A program made the position numbers and the translations under genes. Shown piece after piece: positions 46,699-55,512 of a stretch of DNA of 64,000 bases (position 1 is the first letter of the stretch; each line of letters opens with the position of its first letter). The notes below the pieces were generated by a model that was given only the letters and a program-made list of their open reading frames with translations, was not told where the DNA came from and did not search any database. Source of the stretch: Sphingopyxis sp. 113P3 (GTDB lineage: Bacteria > Pseudomonadota > Alphaproteobacteria > Sphingomonadales > Sphingomonadaceae); contig NZ_CP009452.1 of assembly GCF_001278035.1 (NCBI RefSeq), positions 3,753,501 to 3,817,500 on the forward strand, given 5' to 3'.

Positions 46699-46734
46699 TG
46701 TCGTGATTTCCCTTTTCGGTGAAGAGGATCTAAA

Positions 46735-46748
46735 AGACACCGGTGTCA
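46735..46748. promoter_or_regulatory. LacI-type operator, divergent hydratase/lacI promoter
   Basis: AGACACCGGTGTCA contains the perfect 12-bp palindrome GACACCGGTGTC (46736-46747). It is 37 bp upstream of the hydratase start and 121 bp upstream of the LacI-type gene. Three further near-identical copies occur at 52466, 52613 and 59764, each in a promoter region of the uronate locus. Confidence 0.8.
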
Positions 46749-46868
46749 AAAGCAAGCGAATAGCCATGGCTCCCCGGTTGATTTTGCGCCCGCGAACGCT
46801 CACTAGGATTTCGACCGGGCAGGTACTTTCAGGGGGTTTGGCGGCTCGGCGAAGAGAAAGCGGACGAT

Positions 46869-47927
46869 ATGGCGGCGCGCACGGGCGGACAGGGCGGCAA
46901 ACAACCAACCATCAATGATGTGGCGGCGCTCGCGGGGGTTTCCAAAAAGACCGTCAGCCGCGTCATCAACCGCTCCGAATTCATCAGTGAAAAGACGCGG
47001 ATCGCGGTTCAGAAAGCGATCGAGACGCTGGGCTTCGTTCCCAATCCGCAGGCGCGCGCGCTCGCCTTTCGACGCAATTTCCTGATCGCGCTGCTGCACG
47101 ACAATCCCAACGCGCAGACCGTGCTGAACTTCCAGCAGGGTGTGCTCGATGCGATCAAGGACAGCGACCTCGCGCTGCTCGTGCGGCCGGTTGATCGCGG
47201 GTCCGACAAGATGCTCGACGATGTGCGCACCTTCCTTGAAAAGCAGCGGCCGATCGGCGCGATGCTGCTGCCGCCGATTTCGGAGAACGATGAGCTTGCG
47301 AGGCTCTGCGAGGATCTTGGCGTACGCTATGTTCGCGTCGGGTCGGCGCTGCTCGACGATGCGAAGCATTGCGTGTCGTCGAATGACCGGGAAGTGGTCG
47401 GCGAAGCGGTGCGACGCCTCATCGCTCTCGGCCATCGGCGAATCGGATTCGTGCGCGGTCCGGCGGGCTTCCGCTCTGCCGCCGAGCGCGAAAAGGGGTT
47501 TCGCGAGGCGCTGGCCGACGCGGGGCTGAGCCTTGCCGACGAGCATTATGCGCCGGGCAATTACCGCTACACCGCCGGGATCGAGGCGGGCGAAAAACTG
47601 CTCTCGCTCGCCGAGCCGCCGACCGCCATCTTCTGTTCGAACGACGAAATGGCAGCGGGGGTGATGAGCGTCGCGCACGGCAAGGGCATTGCGGTGCCCG
47701 GCGAGCTGTCGATCATCGGCTTCGATGATTCACCGACGGCGACGCATATCTGGCCGACGCTGAGCACCGTACGCTGGCCGATCCGCGACATGGGGGTGCG
47801 CGCCGCGCGCACGCTGGTTGCCGATTTTCTGGGTCCGAATGCACGCATCCCCGAAGGCGAAAGCCCGGTTCTCGCCTCGACCTTCGTCGAGCGCCAGTCG
47901 GTAGCGCCGCCCGCCGGAAAAGCCTAG
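46869..47927 (+). CDS. LacI-family transcriptional regulator of the uronate locus
   Basis: This 352-residue LacI protein has the N-terminal helix-turn-helix INDVAALAGVSKKTVSRVIN near 15-34 with hinge helix PQARALAFRR, and a periplasmic-binding-protein-like effector domain (LRPIGAM-type strands, RIGFVRGPAGFRSAAERE near 199-216, FCSNDEMAAGVMSVA near 256-270, SIIGFDDSPTATHIWPTLST near 283-302). It is divergent from the hydratase with an operator between. The four operators of this locus make it the obvious repressor, probably released by KDG or another pathway intermediate. That ligand is inferred from KdgR-like logic. Confidence 0.92.
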   Translation: MAARTGGQGGKQPTINDVAALAGVSKKTVSRVINRSEFISEKTRIAVQKAIETLGFVPNPQARALAFRRNFLIALLHDNPNAQTVLNFQQGVLDAIKDSDLALLVRPVDRGSDKMLDDVRTFLEKQRPIGAMLLPPISENDELARLCEDLGVRYVRVGSALLDDAKHCVSSNDREVVGEAVRRLIALGHRRIGFVRGPAGFRSAAEREKGFREALADAGLSLADEHYAPGNYRYTAGIEAGEKLLSLAEPPTAIFCSNDEMAAGVMSVAHGKGIAVPGELSIIGFDDSPTATHIWPTLSTVRWPIRDMGVRAARTLVADFLGPNARIPEGESPVLASTFVERQSVAPPAGKA

Positions 47928-47948
47928 CGGGCGCCGCGCAGCACCCCG

Positions 47949-49562
47949 TCAGCCGAGCGCGCGGAAGGTGAAGTTTGAAAAGTGCGCCTCGCCCTCGCCC
48001 GCCGAATAGAGGCCGGGCCGGAGCATCAGGAAGCCGCCGCGGACATTGTGGTGGTAGCCTGACACCTCCATGCCGCGGTCGAAGCGTAGCCAGGTTTTTC
48101 CGCCATCGCCGCTGGTGTCGTAGGTCACGATATGGCGGTCGTTGGTGACGCGCATCCGCATCCGCCGCCCGTGCGGATTGGCGGGGCGGCCGCGTTCGAT
48201 GCCATATTGATGGGTGACGAAGCGCTCGGCATCGAAGCCGAGCCCGCAATAGAGACGATCATCGTAGAAGAGGATCAGTCCCGCGGTACCGCCCGCCGCA
48301 ATCTCGATGTCGCATTCGAAGCGGTAAGCCTGGTCGCCCGCGATCAGGAGCAGCGGCGATGAATCGACCGGCGCAGAACCGCGCCCCTTGAGGATGAGGG
48401 CGCCGCTCTCGACCCGGGCACGGCTACGCTCGTCGGGGGCGGGGCGGAAGAAATTCCACTTGGCACCGAGATCGAGCGAGGCGAAATCGTCGGAAAGAGC
48501 CATGCCGTGCGGCCCCCGGGCGCCGCCTGCAGGCTTGGCGAGCGGCCGCGACAGGTCGCCGCCGGTCATTCGGAACCAGCCGTCGGCCGTCCATTCGACC
48601 GGATCGAGCAGGGTCTGCCGGCCAAGTGTCCAGAAGCCCGCCTCATAGCCATGATAGACGCTCCACCAGTCGCCCGCCGGGCCTTCGACGAGCGTCGCAT
48701 GGCCGCGCGACCACCATGTCTCGCCGGGCGACTGCGTACGGACGATCGGATTGTGAGGACAGTTCTCCCACGGCCCGTGAATCGAACGCGAGCGCGCCGC
48801 GATCACCATATGTCCCGTAGGCGGCCCCGCGGTCCCGCCCACTGCGGTGATCATGTAGAACCAGTCTCCGTGCCGCAGGATTTTCGGCCCTTCGGGCGAG
48901 AATCCCTCGACCACCCAGTCGGCGGGATAATGCCAGGGGTCATAGACATGCTCGGGCTCGCCCATGCGGCGAAGCCCATCGTCCGACAGGCGCACCCGGT
49001 CGCCGCCCGACAGAAAGAGCCAGCGCGACCCGTCCTCGCCGACCGCATGGCCGGGGTCGATGTGGTTCGGCAGATCAAGGTCGACGGGCTCGCTCCACGG
49101 CCCCTCGATGCGCTCGGACCAGATGACCCAGCTTGTGTTCGGATCCTTGGTCGGGATGTAGAGATAATAGCGCCCGCCGTGCTTGCAGAGTTCGGGTGCC
49201 CAGACCGATCCGATATTGCGAGTGAGCGCGGGTCCGAGCGGACGCCAGTTCACGAGGTCGCGCGAATGCCAGATGACGAGCCCCGGATAGGAATCGAAGG
49301 TCGAGAAGGTCATGTAATAATCGCGCCCGTCCTTCAGAATCGAAGGGTCGGGATGATCGCCGGTCATGACCGGATTGAGAAAACGCCCATCGCCAAGATC
49401 GGCCTTGCGCTGGCCGTCGAGCCCGCGCGCCCATCGCGCCGGCGCGGTCGGAGGACAGGATGACGGGTGCACCTTTTCTGCCGCATGCCCGGCCCCGGGC
49501 ACGAACGGCGAGCCGAGGAGACCCGCTCCCGCCAGCTTGATCATGTCGCGGCGACCCGTCAC
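47949..49562 (-). CDS. Glycoside hydrolase family 43-like protein, Tat-exported
   Basis: This 537-residue protein starts at a GTG preceded by GGAGGA. It has a twin-arginine signal (GRRDMIKLAGAGLLG near 3-17, then PGAGHA). The five-bladed catalytic domain carries the GH43 triad: Asp72 in HPDPS, Asp169 in NHIDPG and Glu219 in VVEGFS, with SVWAPEL near 119. The C-terminal 170 residues form a beta-sandwich of the xylosidase C-terminal type. GH43 enzymes are exo-acting arabinosidases, xylosidases or galactosidases; here pectin side chains are a reasonable target. It follows the TonB receptor by 76 bp. Confidence 0.85.
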   Translation of the reverse strand: MTGRRDMIKLAGAGLLGSPFVPGAGHAAEKVHPSSCPPTAPARWARGLDGQRKADLGDGRFLNPVMTGDHPDPSILKDGRDYYMTFSTFDSYPGLVIWHSRDLVNWRPLGPALTRNIGSVWAPELCKHGGRYYLYIPTKDPNTSWVIWSERIEGPWSEPVDLDLPNHIDPGHAVGEDGSRWLFLSGGDRVRLSDDGLRRMGEPEHVYDPWHYPADWVVEGFSPEGPKILRHGDWFYMITAVGGTAGPPTGHMVIAARSRSIHGPWENCPHNPIVRTQSPGETWWSRGHATLVEGPAGDWWSVYHGYEAGFWTLGRQTLLDPVEWTADGWFRMTGGDLSRPLAKPAGGARGPHGMALSDDFASLDLGAKWNFFRPAPDERSRARVESGALILKGRGSAPVDSSPLLLIAGDQAYRFECDIEIAAGGTAGLILFYDDRLYCGLGFDAERFVTHQYGIERGRPANPHGRRMRMRVTNDRHIVTYDTSGDGGKTWLRFDRGMEVSGYHHNVRGGFLMLRPGLYSAGEGEAHFSNFTFRALG

Positions 49563-49638
49563 ATTTCCTCCGAGAAAAAAGGGCCCGGCCCTGCACATGA
49601 CAAGACCGGGCCTCGAGGGGGGATAATCTTCGAAATAA

Positions 49639-52419
49639 TCAGATCTTGAACCGCGCCCCGAACAGGAAAGTGCGGCCATAGTGATTATTCTCGTAATTGC
49701 GGTTCGCGAAGATGTCGTTGAAGCGATAGCGATAATCGTCGGTCAAATTGGTGCCCTCGATCGACAGTTCGATCTGCTCGGTCAGCGCGTAGCGGATCGA
49801 AGCGTCGAGGTTGAACGAGCTGCCATAGCCTTCGAAGATATTGTTGTTGCCGCTCGTGCTGTCGTTGTAGCCCGAACGCCACGCGGCCGAGGTGCGCACC
49901 GAAAGCTTGCCATCATCATAATAGACGGTCGCGTTCCACGCCCGCTTGGCAAGGCCAAGCAGAGGCTGAGTGTAGGTGCCGTTGGGCTGGGCCTCCAGCC
50001 TGTTCGTGACGGGATTATAAGCCAGCGGCCCCGAGATGCTGTAGTCGACATCGCTCTTCACGAAGGTCGCGTTCCCGAGCACGCCGAAGTGACGAAGCGA
50101 GTCCGAAAAGACCGAGAAGGGCAGCTGCAGCGAGAATTCGACGCCCTTCAGGTTCGCGCCCGGGCCGTTGCCGGTAGTGCGAAACTCGAACTGGCGGTTT
50201 GGATCGCTTCCGCCGACCACCGCGTCATAGGCGGGGGTGCCCGGCGTGAGGAGCGAGAGCGGCAGTCCGCTCGAGGCATAGGTGCCCTGCAGCGAGGTCG
50301 AAATCGGGAAGCTTTCGATATCCTTGGCGAACAGAGCGACCGAGGCGATCGCCCCCGGCGCGAAATACCATTCGGCCGCAAGGTCGAACGTCGTGGCGCG
50401 ATAGGGGTCGAGGAAGGGATTGCCCGAGGTGATGCGAAAGTTGAACTGATCGACCGAGCCTCCCGGAGTCAAGCTGCCGAGCGTCGGCCGCGTGATGACC
50501 TTTGCAATCGCGCCGCGCAGGATGATGTTGTCGGTCGGGTGGAGGTTGAGGTTGAACGACGGCAGCCAGTCGTCATAGGTCCGATCGACCGTGACGAAGG
50601 TGCCGCTGGTGAAGCCGGACGAGCTCTGCTCGGTCTTTGCATAGCGTACCCCGGCGTTGCCGGTGAGCCGCATACCGAGAAGCTCGGTCTCGAACTCGGC
50701 CATGAACCAGCCGCCATAGGTTTTCTCGGTGACCGCGCGCTGCTCGCCCTCCTGAAGCACCGCGGGGCGGCCATAGAGGTCGATGAGTTCCGTCCCGGCG
50801 GCGAGGTCGGGGACGATCCAGGCGTTGGTGTTGCCCGAAGGCTGACCCGCTTTGCCGAGTTCGAATAGCTCGGCAATGTCGGGCGTGACGGGAAGCCCGC
50901 CGGTTCCTGGCGCGCAGGTAAAGGCCGCGCAATAGGTGCTGTCGCGGCGATAACCGACCGTGTCGAAGTCGAACTGACGATAAAAACCGCCGCCGAGCAT
51001 CTTGAAACGATCCGCAACGTCCCACTCGAAATCGGCGGCGAAGGTCTTGAACTTGTTGGTGAGGAAGGATGGGCGATCGCGGAATTCGGCGAGCTCGAAC
51101 GCGGCGGGATCGTCGATCCCCGCCCCAAAGCTCAGCAGCGGGAACTTGTTGTTCGTATAATCATAATGATAGCCGGTTGCGTCGGTGTCGTCGAACGCGA
51201 GCGTCGTCTCGATCGGAATGTCAGCCTTCGACTTCGAAAAGCCGCCGAGCAAATTGAGCTTGAACGTGTCGGTCAGCCGCTGCTCAAGTCGCGCCGAGAG
51301 CTGATAGAATTTGGTCTCGCTCTCGCGCGAATAGCGTTCGGTACGGACATAGACATTGTCGAGATCGGCCGAGACGAGATTGTTGTTCGCATCGATCACA
51401 TAATTGGAGACATCGATGCCGCGCTCGTTGCTGCGCAGCAGCACCTCTCCCCAATATTCGTCCCGCGTTTCCTTGAAGGTCGAATAGAGGCCGTCGACCG
51501 AGATTTTGGTGTTCTCGCTCGGTTCGAACTGAATCGATGCCGTTGCACCGAGGCGCTCGCGGTCGTGGCTGACGAGGCCGTAGCGCGGAATGCGCGGATG
51601 GAAGGCCTCGGCGACCTCGACGCACGCGTCGGAGGGATTGGCGACAAAGTTCGACCCCGTCATACAGGTGACGCCATCGACACTGCGGAAGGGCGATTGC
51701 GCCCAGCGGACGCTGTTGTTGCCAAGTTCGAGCGTCGTATAGTCCGACCAGGCGATCGAGGCCGAGATGCCAAAGGTCCTGTCGGCGTTGGTCCAGCCGA
51801 TCAGCCCAGCGAGACGCGGGTCGACATCCTTCGACAGATCATTGTAGCGTGCCTGCGCCGAAGCAACGAGGGTTAGTCCCTCCTTGCCGCCAAGCGGATT
51901 GCCGGTGTTGAGATCGACGACGGCACCGAGCGATCCTTCGTCGAGCGAGGCCGAGGCGGTCTTGTGGACCACGAGCGAGGTGAAGAGTTCCGAGGCGAAG
52001 ACGTTGAAGTCGAAGGCGCGGTCGCGGTTCGCTGACGCGCCGTCAGTCGACGTCGCGATCGTCTCCATGCCGTTCAGGCGAACACGCGTGAACTGCGCGC
52101 CGAGACCGCGCACCGTAATCGCACGGCCTTCGCCAGCATCGCGCTGGATCGAGATGCCCGGGATGCGCTGGAGCGATTCGGCAAGATTCTGGTCGGGGAA
52201 TTTCGCAATGTCCTCAGCGACGATCACATCGACTGCCCCGGTCGAATTGCGCTTCTGGTCGAGCGCCTTGTCGAGCGATGCCCGGAAACCCGTGACGACG
52301 ATTTCGTCTGCGGGCACGGCGTCCTGCGCGAAGGCGGGTGCAATTGCCAAGGCGGCGAGCGAAGCGCCGCAGGCCAGTCGGGTCAGGGTGCGCACGCCCC
52401 GCATTGCGTTCACTGTCAT
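49639..52419 (-). CDS. TonB-dependent receptor, carbohydrate type
   Basis: This 926-residue outer-membrane receptor has a signal peptide ending PAFAQ near residue 31, then the TonB-box/plug region DEIVVTGFRASLDKALDQKR, IVAEDIAKFPDQNLAESLQR and AITVRGLGAQFTRVRLNGME, a long beta-barrel with many aromatic strands, and the C-terminal GRTFLFGARFKI ending in an aromatic/aliphatic strand. This plug type is common among sugar receptors of sphingomonads and caulobacters. I chose the ATG at 52417-52419, 6 bp after GGAGGA; an ATG 6 bp earlier sits directly on that GGAGGA. An operator lies 46 bp upstream. Likely cargo: oligogalacturonides. Confidence 0.93.
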   Translation of the reverse strand: MTVNAMRGVRTLTRLACGASLAALAIAPAFAQDAVPADEIVVTGFRASLDKALDQKRNSTGAVDVIVAEDIAKFPDQNLAESLQRIPGISIQRDAGEGRAITVRGLGAQFTRVRLNGMETIATSTDGASANRDRAFDFNVFASELFTSLVVHKTASASLDEGSLGAVVDLNTGNPLGGKEGLTLVASAQARYNDLSKDVDPRLAGLIGWTNADRTFGISASIAWSDYTTLELGNNSVRWAQSPFRSVDGVTCMTGSNFVANPSDACVEVAEAFHPRIPRYGLVSHDRERLGATASIQFEPSENTKISVDGLYSTFKETRDEYWGEVLLRSNERGIDVSNYVIDANNNLVSADLDNVYVRTERYSRESETKFYQLSARLEQRLTDTFKLNLLGGFSKSKADIPIETTLAFDDTDATGYHYDYTNNKFPLLSFGAGIDDPAAFELAEFRDRPSFLTNKFKTFAADFEWDVADRFKMLGGGFYRQFDFDTVGYRRDSTYCAAFTCAPGTGGLPVTPDIAELFELGKAGQPSGNTNAWIVPDLAAGTELIDLYGRPAVLQEGEQRAVTEKTYGGWFMAEFETELLGMRLTGNAGVRYAKTEQSSSGFTSGTFVTVDRTYDDWLPSFNLNLHPTDNIILRGAIAKVITRPTLGSLTPGGSVDQFNFRITSGNPFLDPYRATTFDLAAEWYFAPGAIASVALFAKDIESFPISTSLQGTYASSGLPLSLLTPGTPAYDAVVGGSDPNRQFEFRTTGNGPGANLKGVEFSLQLPFSVFSDSLRHFGVLGNATFVKSDVDYSISGPLAYNPVTNRLEAQPNGTYTQPLLGLAKRAWNATVYYDDGKLSVRTSAAWRSGYNDSTSGNNNIFEGYGSSFNLDASIRYALTEQIELSIEGTNLTDDYRYRFNDIFANRNYENNHYGRTFLFGARFKI

Positions 52420-52465
52420 CGTCATTCCTCCCAATCGCAGTGCACTCCCTCGCTTGGCAAGGCAA

Positions 52466-52478
52466 TGACACCGGTTAC
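52466..52478. promoter_or_regulatory. LacI-type operator upstream of the TonB receptor
   Basis: TGACACCGGTTAC is a half-perfect version of the ACCGGT palindrome, 46 bp upstream of the receptor start on the minus strand. It shares the 275-bp divergent promoter region with the copy at 52613, so two sites face the two transcripts. Confidence 0.78.
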
Positions 52479-52612
52479 TTTGCTGGACGATACCCATCGG
52501 CCCGATGGCCGTCCGTAACTGCTCAGAGAGTTCGCGAAATCGCGCCGCCCGCACGGATGCGGCCGGCCCGGGGCGCCCTCTCCCCTTCTCTTTCATTTTT
52601 ATCGCCGGTTTA

Positions 52613-52626
52613 GGTAACCGGTGTCA
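52613..52626. promoter_or_regulatory. LacI-type operator upstream of the pectate lyase
   Basis: GGTAACCGGTGTCA reads on the opposite strand as TGACACCGGTTACC, identical in core to the copies at 52466 and 59764. It lies 68 bp upstream of the pectate lyase ATG. Confidence 0.8.
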
Positions 52627-52694
52627 AAAATGATTGAAGGATATCGCGGCCTATGTCAAGACCCCTTCGCGATGCGTGATGAGGGAGAGACTCG

Positions 52695-54074
52695 ATGCTG
52701 AAAAAGCTGTTGTTCGCCGCGCTCATGATAGCGCCGATCTTGTCCGCCAGTCCCGCCCCTGCGGCCGATCCGGCGGGAGGGGCCTTCCCCGGCGCGGTCG
52801 GACCAGCAGCGGCAACACCCGGCGGACGCGGCGGCAGAATCATTCGCGTCACAACGCTCGCGCCCGACGGGCCCGGCTCGTTCAAGGCGGCTCTCGAGGC
52901 GAAGGGCCCGCGCATCGTCGTCTTCGAAGTCGGCGGCGTGATCGACATGGGGCGCAACACGCTGACGATCACCGAGCCTTATCTGACCATCGCCGGCCAG
53001 ACTGCCCCGGGGCCCGGCATCACGCTGATCCGCACCGGCATAGATGTGAAGACCCACGATGTGATCATACGCCATTTGCGTGTCTACACGGGCGTCGACG
53101 CCCAGCCCAAGCGAAGCGGGTGGGAGGCTGACGCCCTATCGACGGTCGGCGCGTACAATGTTGTGGTCGATCACTGCACCTTCCTGTGGGCAATCGACGA
53201 GAACATGTCCGCCTCGGGTCCGCGCTTCGAGGGCACCACGCTCGCCGAATGGCGTAAGAATACGAGCCACAACATCACCTTCTCGAACAATCTCGCCGCC
53301 GAGGGTCTCGCTAACGCGAGCCACCCCAAGGGGGAGCACAGCAAGGGCTCGCTAGTCCACGACAACACCACCGGCATCGTCTTCTATCGCAATATCTGGG
53401 CGCATAATGTGGAGCGCGCGCCGCTGGTGAAGGGCGGGGCGCAGGTGCTCATGATCAACAATCTGATCTACAATCCGGGGCACCGCGCCGTGCATTATAA
53501 TCTGATGAACCTCGAATGGGTGGGTCACGATTATGTGACAGGAGAGATTAGCGCGATCGGGAACGTCATGCGCGGCGGCAACGATACCGACGAGGGATTG
53601 CCCTTCCTGATGCTCGGCGGAGATGGCGACCTGCAATTCTACGGCGAGGACAATATTGCGGTCGACCGCCACGGCAACCCGCTTCCCGAATTCGGCCGTT
53701 ATGGCGAAACGCGCGCCGAGCTCGTTCGCGCCAAGGCCCCACTCGCACCGGTCGCGGGCTACGACATATTGCCGGCACGGGGCGTCGAAACCTCGTTGCT
53801 CGCGGCCGCAGGCGCGCGGCCCTGGGCGCGCGACGCCGAGGAGATCCGCATCCTCTTCTTTATCGCCGAAGGACGCGGCGACATCATCGACGACGAGAAG
53901 GAGGTCAGTGCCTATCCGAAGGTCCAGCCCCCTGTGCGCGCCCCCTTCCTCGAGGCCGAGTGGGATCTGGCGACGATGGAACCGAAATCGGGCCGCTACC
54001 CCGGGCAGACAGCGCCAATGCCGCAGGAACATCTGTCGGCGCGCGATCTCGACTCGCGCGGGGGCGTGAAATGA
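52695..54074 (+). CDS. Secreted pectate lyase, polysaccharide lyase family 1
   Basis: This 459-residue protein has a signal peptide (MLKKLLFAALMIAPILSASPAPAA) and a parallel beta-helix lyase domain: FEVGGVIDMGRNTLTI near 76-91, YLTIAGQTAPGPGITLI near 95-111, VIIRHLRVYTG near 123-133, and DHCTFLWAIDENMSASG near 159-175, the acidic calcium-binding region of PL1. It cleaves polygalacturonate by beta-elimination to unsaturated oligomers. The ATG follows GGGAGAG. An operator is 68 bp upstream. A cupin gene follows with a 4-bp overlap. Confidence 0.88.
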   Translation: MLKKLLFAALMIAPILSASPAPAADPAGGAFPGAVGPAAATPGGRGGRIIRVTTLAPDGPGSFKAALEAKGPRIVVFEVGGVIDMGRNTLTITEPYLTIAGQTAPGPGITLIRTGIDVKTHDVIIRHLRVYTGVDAQPKRSGWEADALSTVGAYNVVVDHCTFLWAIDENMSASGPRFEGTTLAEWRKNTSHNITFSNNLAAEGLANASHPKGEHSKGSLVHDNTTGIVFYRNIWAHNVERAPLVKGGAQVLMINNLIYNPGHRAVHYNLMNLEWVGHDYVTGEISAIGNVMRGGNDTDEGLPFLMLGGDGDLQFYGEDNIAVDRHGNPLPEFGRYGETRAELVRAKAPLAPVAGYDILPARGVETSLLAAAGARPWARDAEEIRILFFIAEGRGDIIDDEKEVSAYPKVQPPVRAPFLEAEWDLATMEPKSGRYPGQTAPMPQEHLSARDLDSRGGVK

Positions 54075-54490
54075 GCGCGCTGCTCGCCCTGTTGCTCACA
54101 GGCGGCGGCGCAGCGCCGGCGCCTGCTCCTGCAATGGTCGTAATCGACGAGGCTGCGACGGTGCGCGAGGAAGCACCGCCGCATGGCGCGATGGGGATGT
54201 CGACCGCATGGCGGATCAGCGACGCCGTCCCGGCCCCGCGCAGCTTCGAATTCAGGAAGCGCGCGCTGCACGTCGGCGCGGCGATCGGCGTGCACCTCAT
54301 TGCCCACGACGAGATCTATTATGTCGTCTCGGGCACGGGAATCGTCCATTCGGATGGCGAGGAGAAGGCGCTGAGGCCCGGCATGGCTGCATGGCTCTCC
54401 AAGGGCGCGAAGGTCGGCATCCGGCAGACGGGAAGCGAACCGCTGGTGGTGATCGTCGCCTATCCGAACCCGCCGGAAGCCGGACAATGA
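54071..54490 (+). CDS. Small cupin-domain protein with signal peptide
   Basis: This 139-residue protein has a short hydrophobic leader (MSALLALLLTGGGAAPAPAPA), so it is likely periplasmic, and a single cupin barrel: GVHLIAHDEIYYVVSGTGIV near 78-97 and LRPGMAAWLSKGAKVGIRQTG near 106-126. The first motif has one His and a Glu usable as metal ligands, while the second lacks the usual His, so metal binding may be weak. Between the pectate lyase and an esterase (ATGA overlaps on both sides), it may assist uronide metabolism, as KdgF-like cupins do. That role is inferred. Confidence 0.78.
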   Translation: MSALLALLLTGGGAAPAPAPAMVVIDEAATVREEAPPHGAMGMSTAWRISDAVPAPRSFEFRKRALHVGAAIGVHLIAHDEIYYVVSGTGIVHSDGEEKALRPGMAAWLSKGAKVGIRQTGSEPLVVIVAYPNPPEAGQ

Positions 54491-55467
54491 CGCTCGGTCG
54501 CCGGAGCCTGCTCGCTGCGGGGCTTGCGCTCCCCGTCGCATCGGTGGCTGCCGCGGGTACGAAGGAGGTCTGGACGCGGCCCGCTGGCCTCGCGCCCGAT
54601 GCCAGTATCGCCCTCTGGCCCGGCCGCCATCTCGCTTGGCCCACGCGACTTACCGAGCGCGTCGTGCAGCGCAGCGAGGAGACACAGGCAAGCGACCGGA
54701 TGATCGAGCATGTCGTCCGGCCCAGGCTCGACATCTTCCGTCCGGCAAAGCCCAACGGCGCGGGGGTGATCCTCGCCCCCGGGGGCGGCTATCGCTATGT
54801 CGTGATCGACAAGGAGGGCTATGAGCTTGCGCGCTGGCTCGCGGCGCGAGGCGTCACCGCCTACGTGCTCTTCTATCGTCTTCCAGGCGACGGCTGGGAA
54901 AATGGCGCCGACGTCCCGCTCGCCGACGCGCAGCGCGCGATGCGGCTGGTGCGCAGCCGCGCAGGCGCGGACGGGATCGATCCCGCACGCGTTGCTTTCG
55001 GCGGCTTTTCGGCGGGCGGCCATGTCGCAACCAGCCTGCTCACACGCTTCGATACTCCCGTCTATGCAGCGATTGACGCCGCCGACGCGCTACCGGCACG
55101 TCCCGACCTGCTCGCCGGCATCTATCCCGTGGTATCGATGGACCCCGCGATCGCCCATCCGGGCAGCCGCGAGAAACTGCTCGGCGCGAGCCCCGATGCG
55201 GCGCGGGAGACGCTCTACTCGCCCGAGCGTAACGCGCGTCCCGACCAGCCGCCCCTGTGGCTGGTCCACGCCGAGGATGATCAAATCGTCAAGGTCGAGA
55301 ACAGCCTGCGGCTGCGCGATGCGGCGCGCAAGGTCGGGGCTCCGTGCGAAACCCATATCTTCGAGCGGGGCGGGCATGGCTTCGGGCTGATGAAGGCGGC
55401 GGGACTGCCGGTGGCCACCTGGCCCGAGCTGCTGTGGAACTGGCTGGAAAGCCACCAGATTGTCTGA
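54487..55467 (+). CDS. Tat-exported alpha/beta-hydrolase, acetyl-esterase-like
   Basis: This 326-residue enzyme starts MTLGRRSLLAAGLALPVASVA, a twin-arginine signal. The alpha/beta-hydrolase core shows LAPGGGYRYVVIDKEGYELA near 94-113 (oxyanion glycine loop), GGFSAGGHVATSLL near 179-192 with the nucleophile Ser, HAEDDQIV near 259 with Asp, and RGGHGFGL near 298 with His. It resembles xylan/pectin acetyl-esterases of the BD-FAE/Axe2 type. In this operon deacetylation of pectin fragments is a natural role. The ATG overlaps the cupin stop as ATGA. Confidence 0.85.
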   Translation: MTLGRRSLLAAGLALPVASVAAAGTKEVWTRPAGLAPDASIALWPGRHLAWPTRLTERVVQRSEETQASDRMIEHVVRPRLDIFRPAKPNGAGVILAPGGGYRYVVIDKEGYELARWLAARGVTAYVLFYRLPGDGWENGADVPLADAQRAMRLVRSRAGADGIDPARVAFGGFSAGGHVATSLLTRFDTPVYAAIDAADALPARPDLLAGIYPVVSMDPAIAHPGSREKLLGASPDAARETLYSPERNARPDQPPLWLVHAEDDQIVKVENSLRLRDAARKVGAPCETHIFERGGHGFGLMKAAGLPVATWPELLWNWLESHQIV

Positions 55468-55512
55468 CACTACGGCAGAATTCGCTGGGAAGCGAAGCAA
55501 GGCCAGACGCTG

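Noticed and set aside
44836-46722. Plus-strand open frame of about 628 codons across the MFS and hydratase genes
   Set aside because: It spans two real minus-strand genes and the spacer between them, with a composition rich in Asp, Arg and His; not coding.
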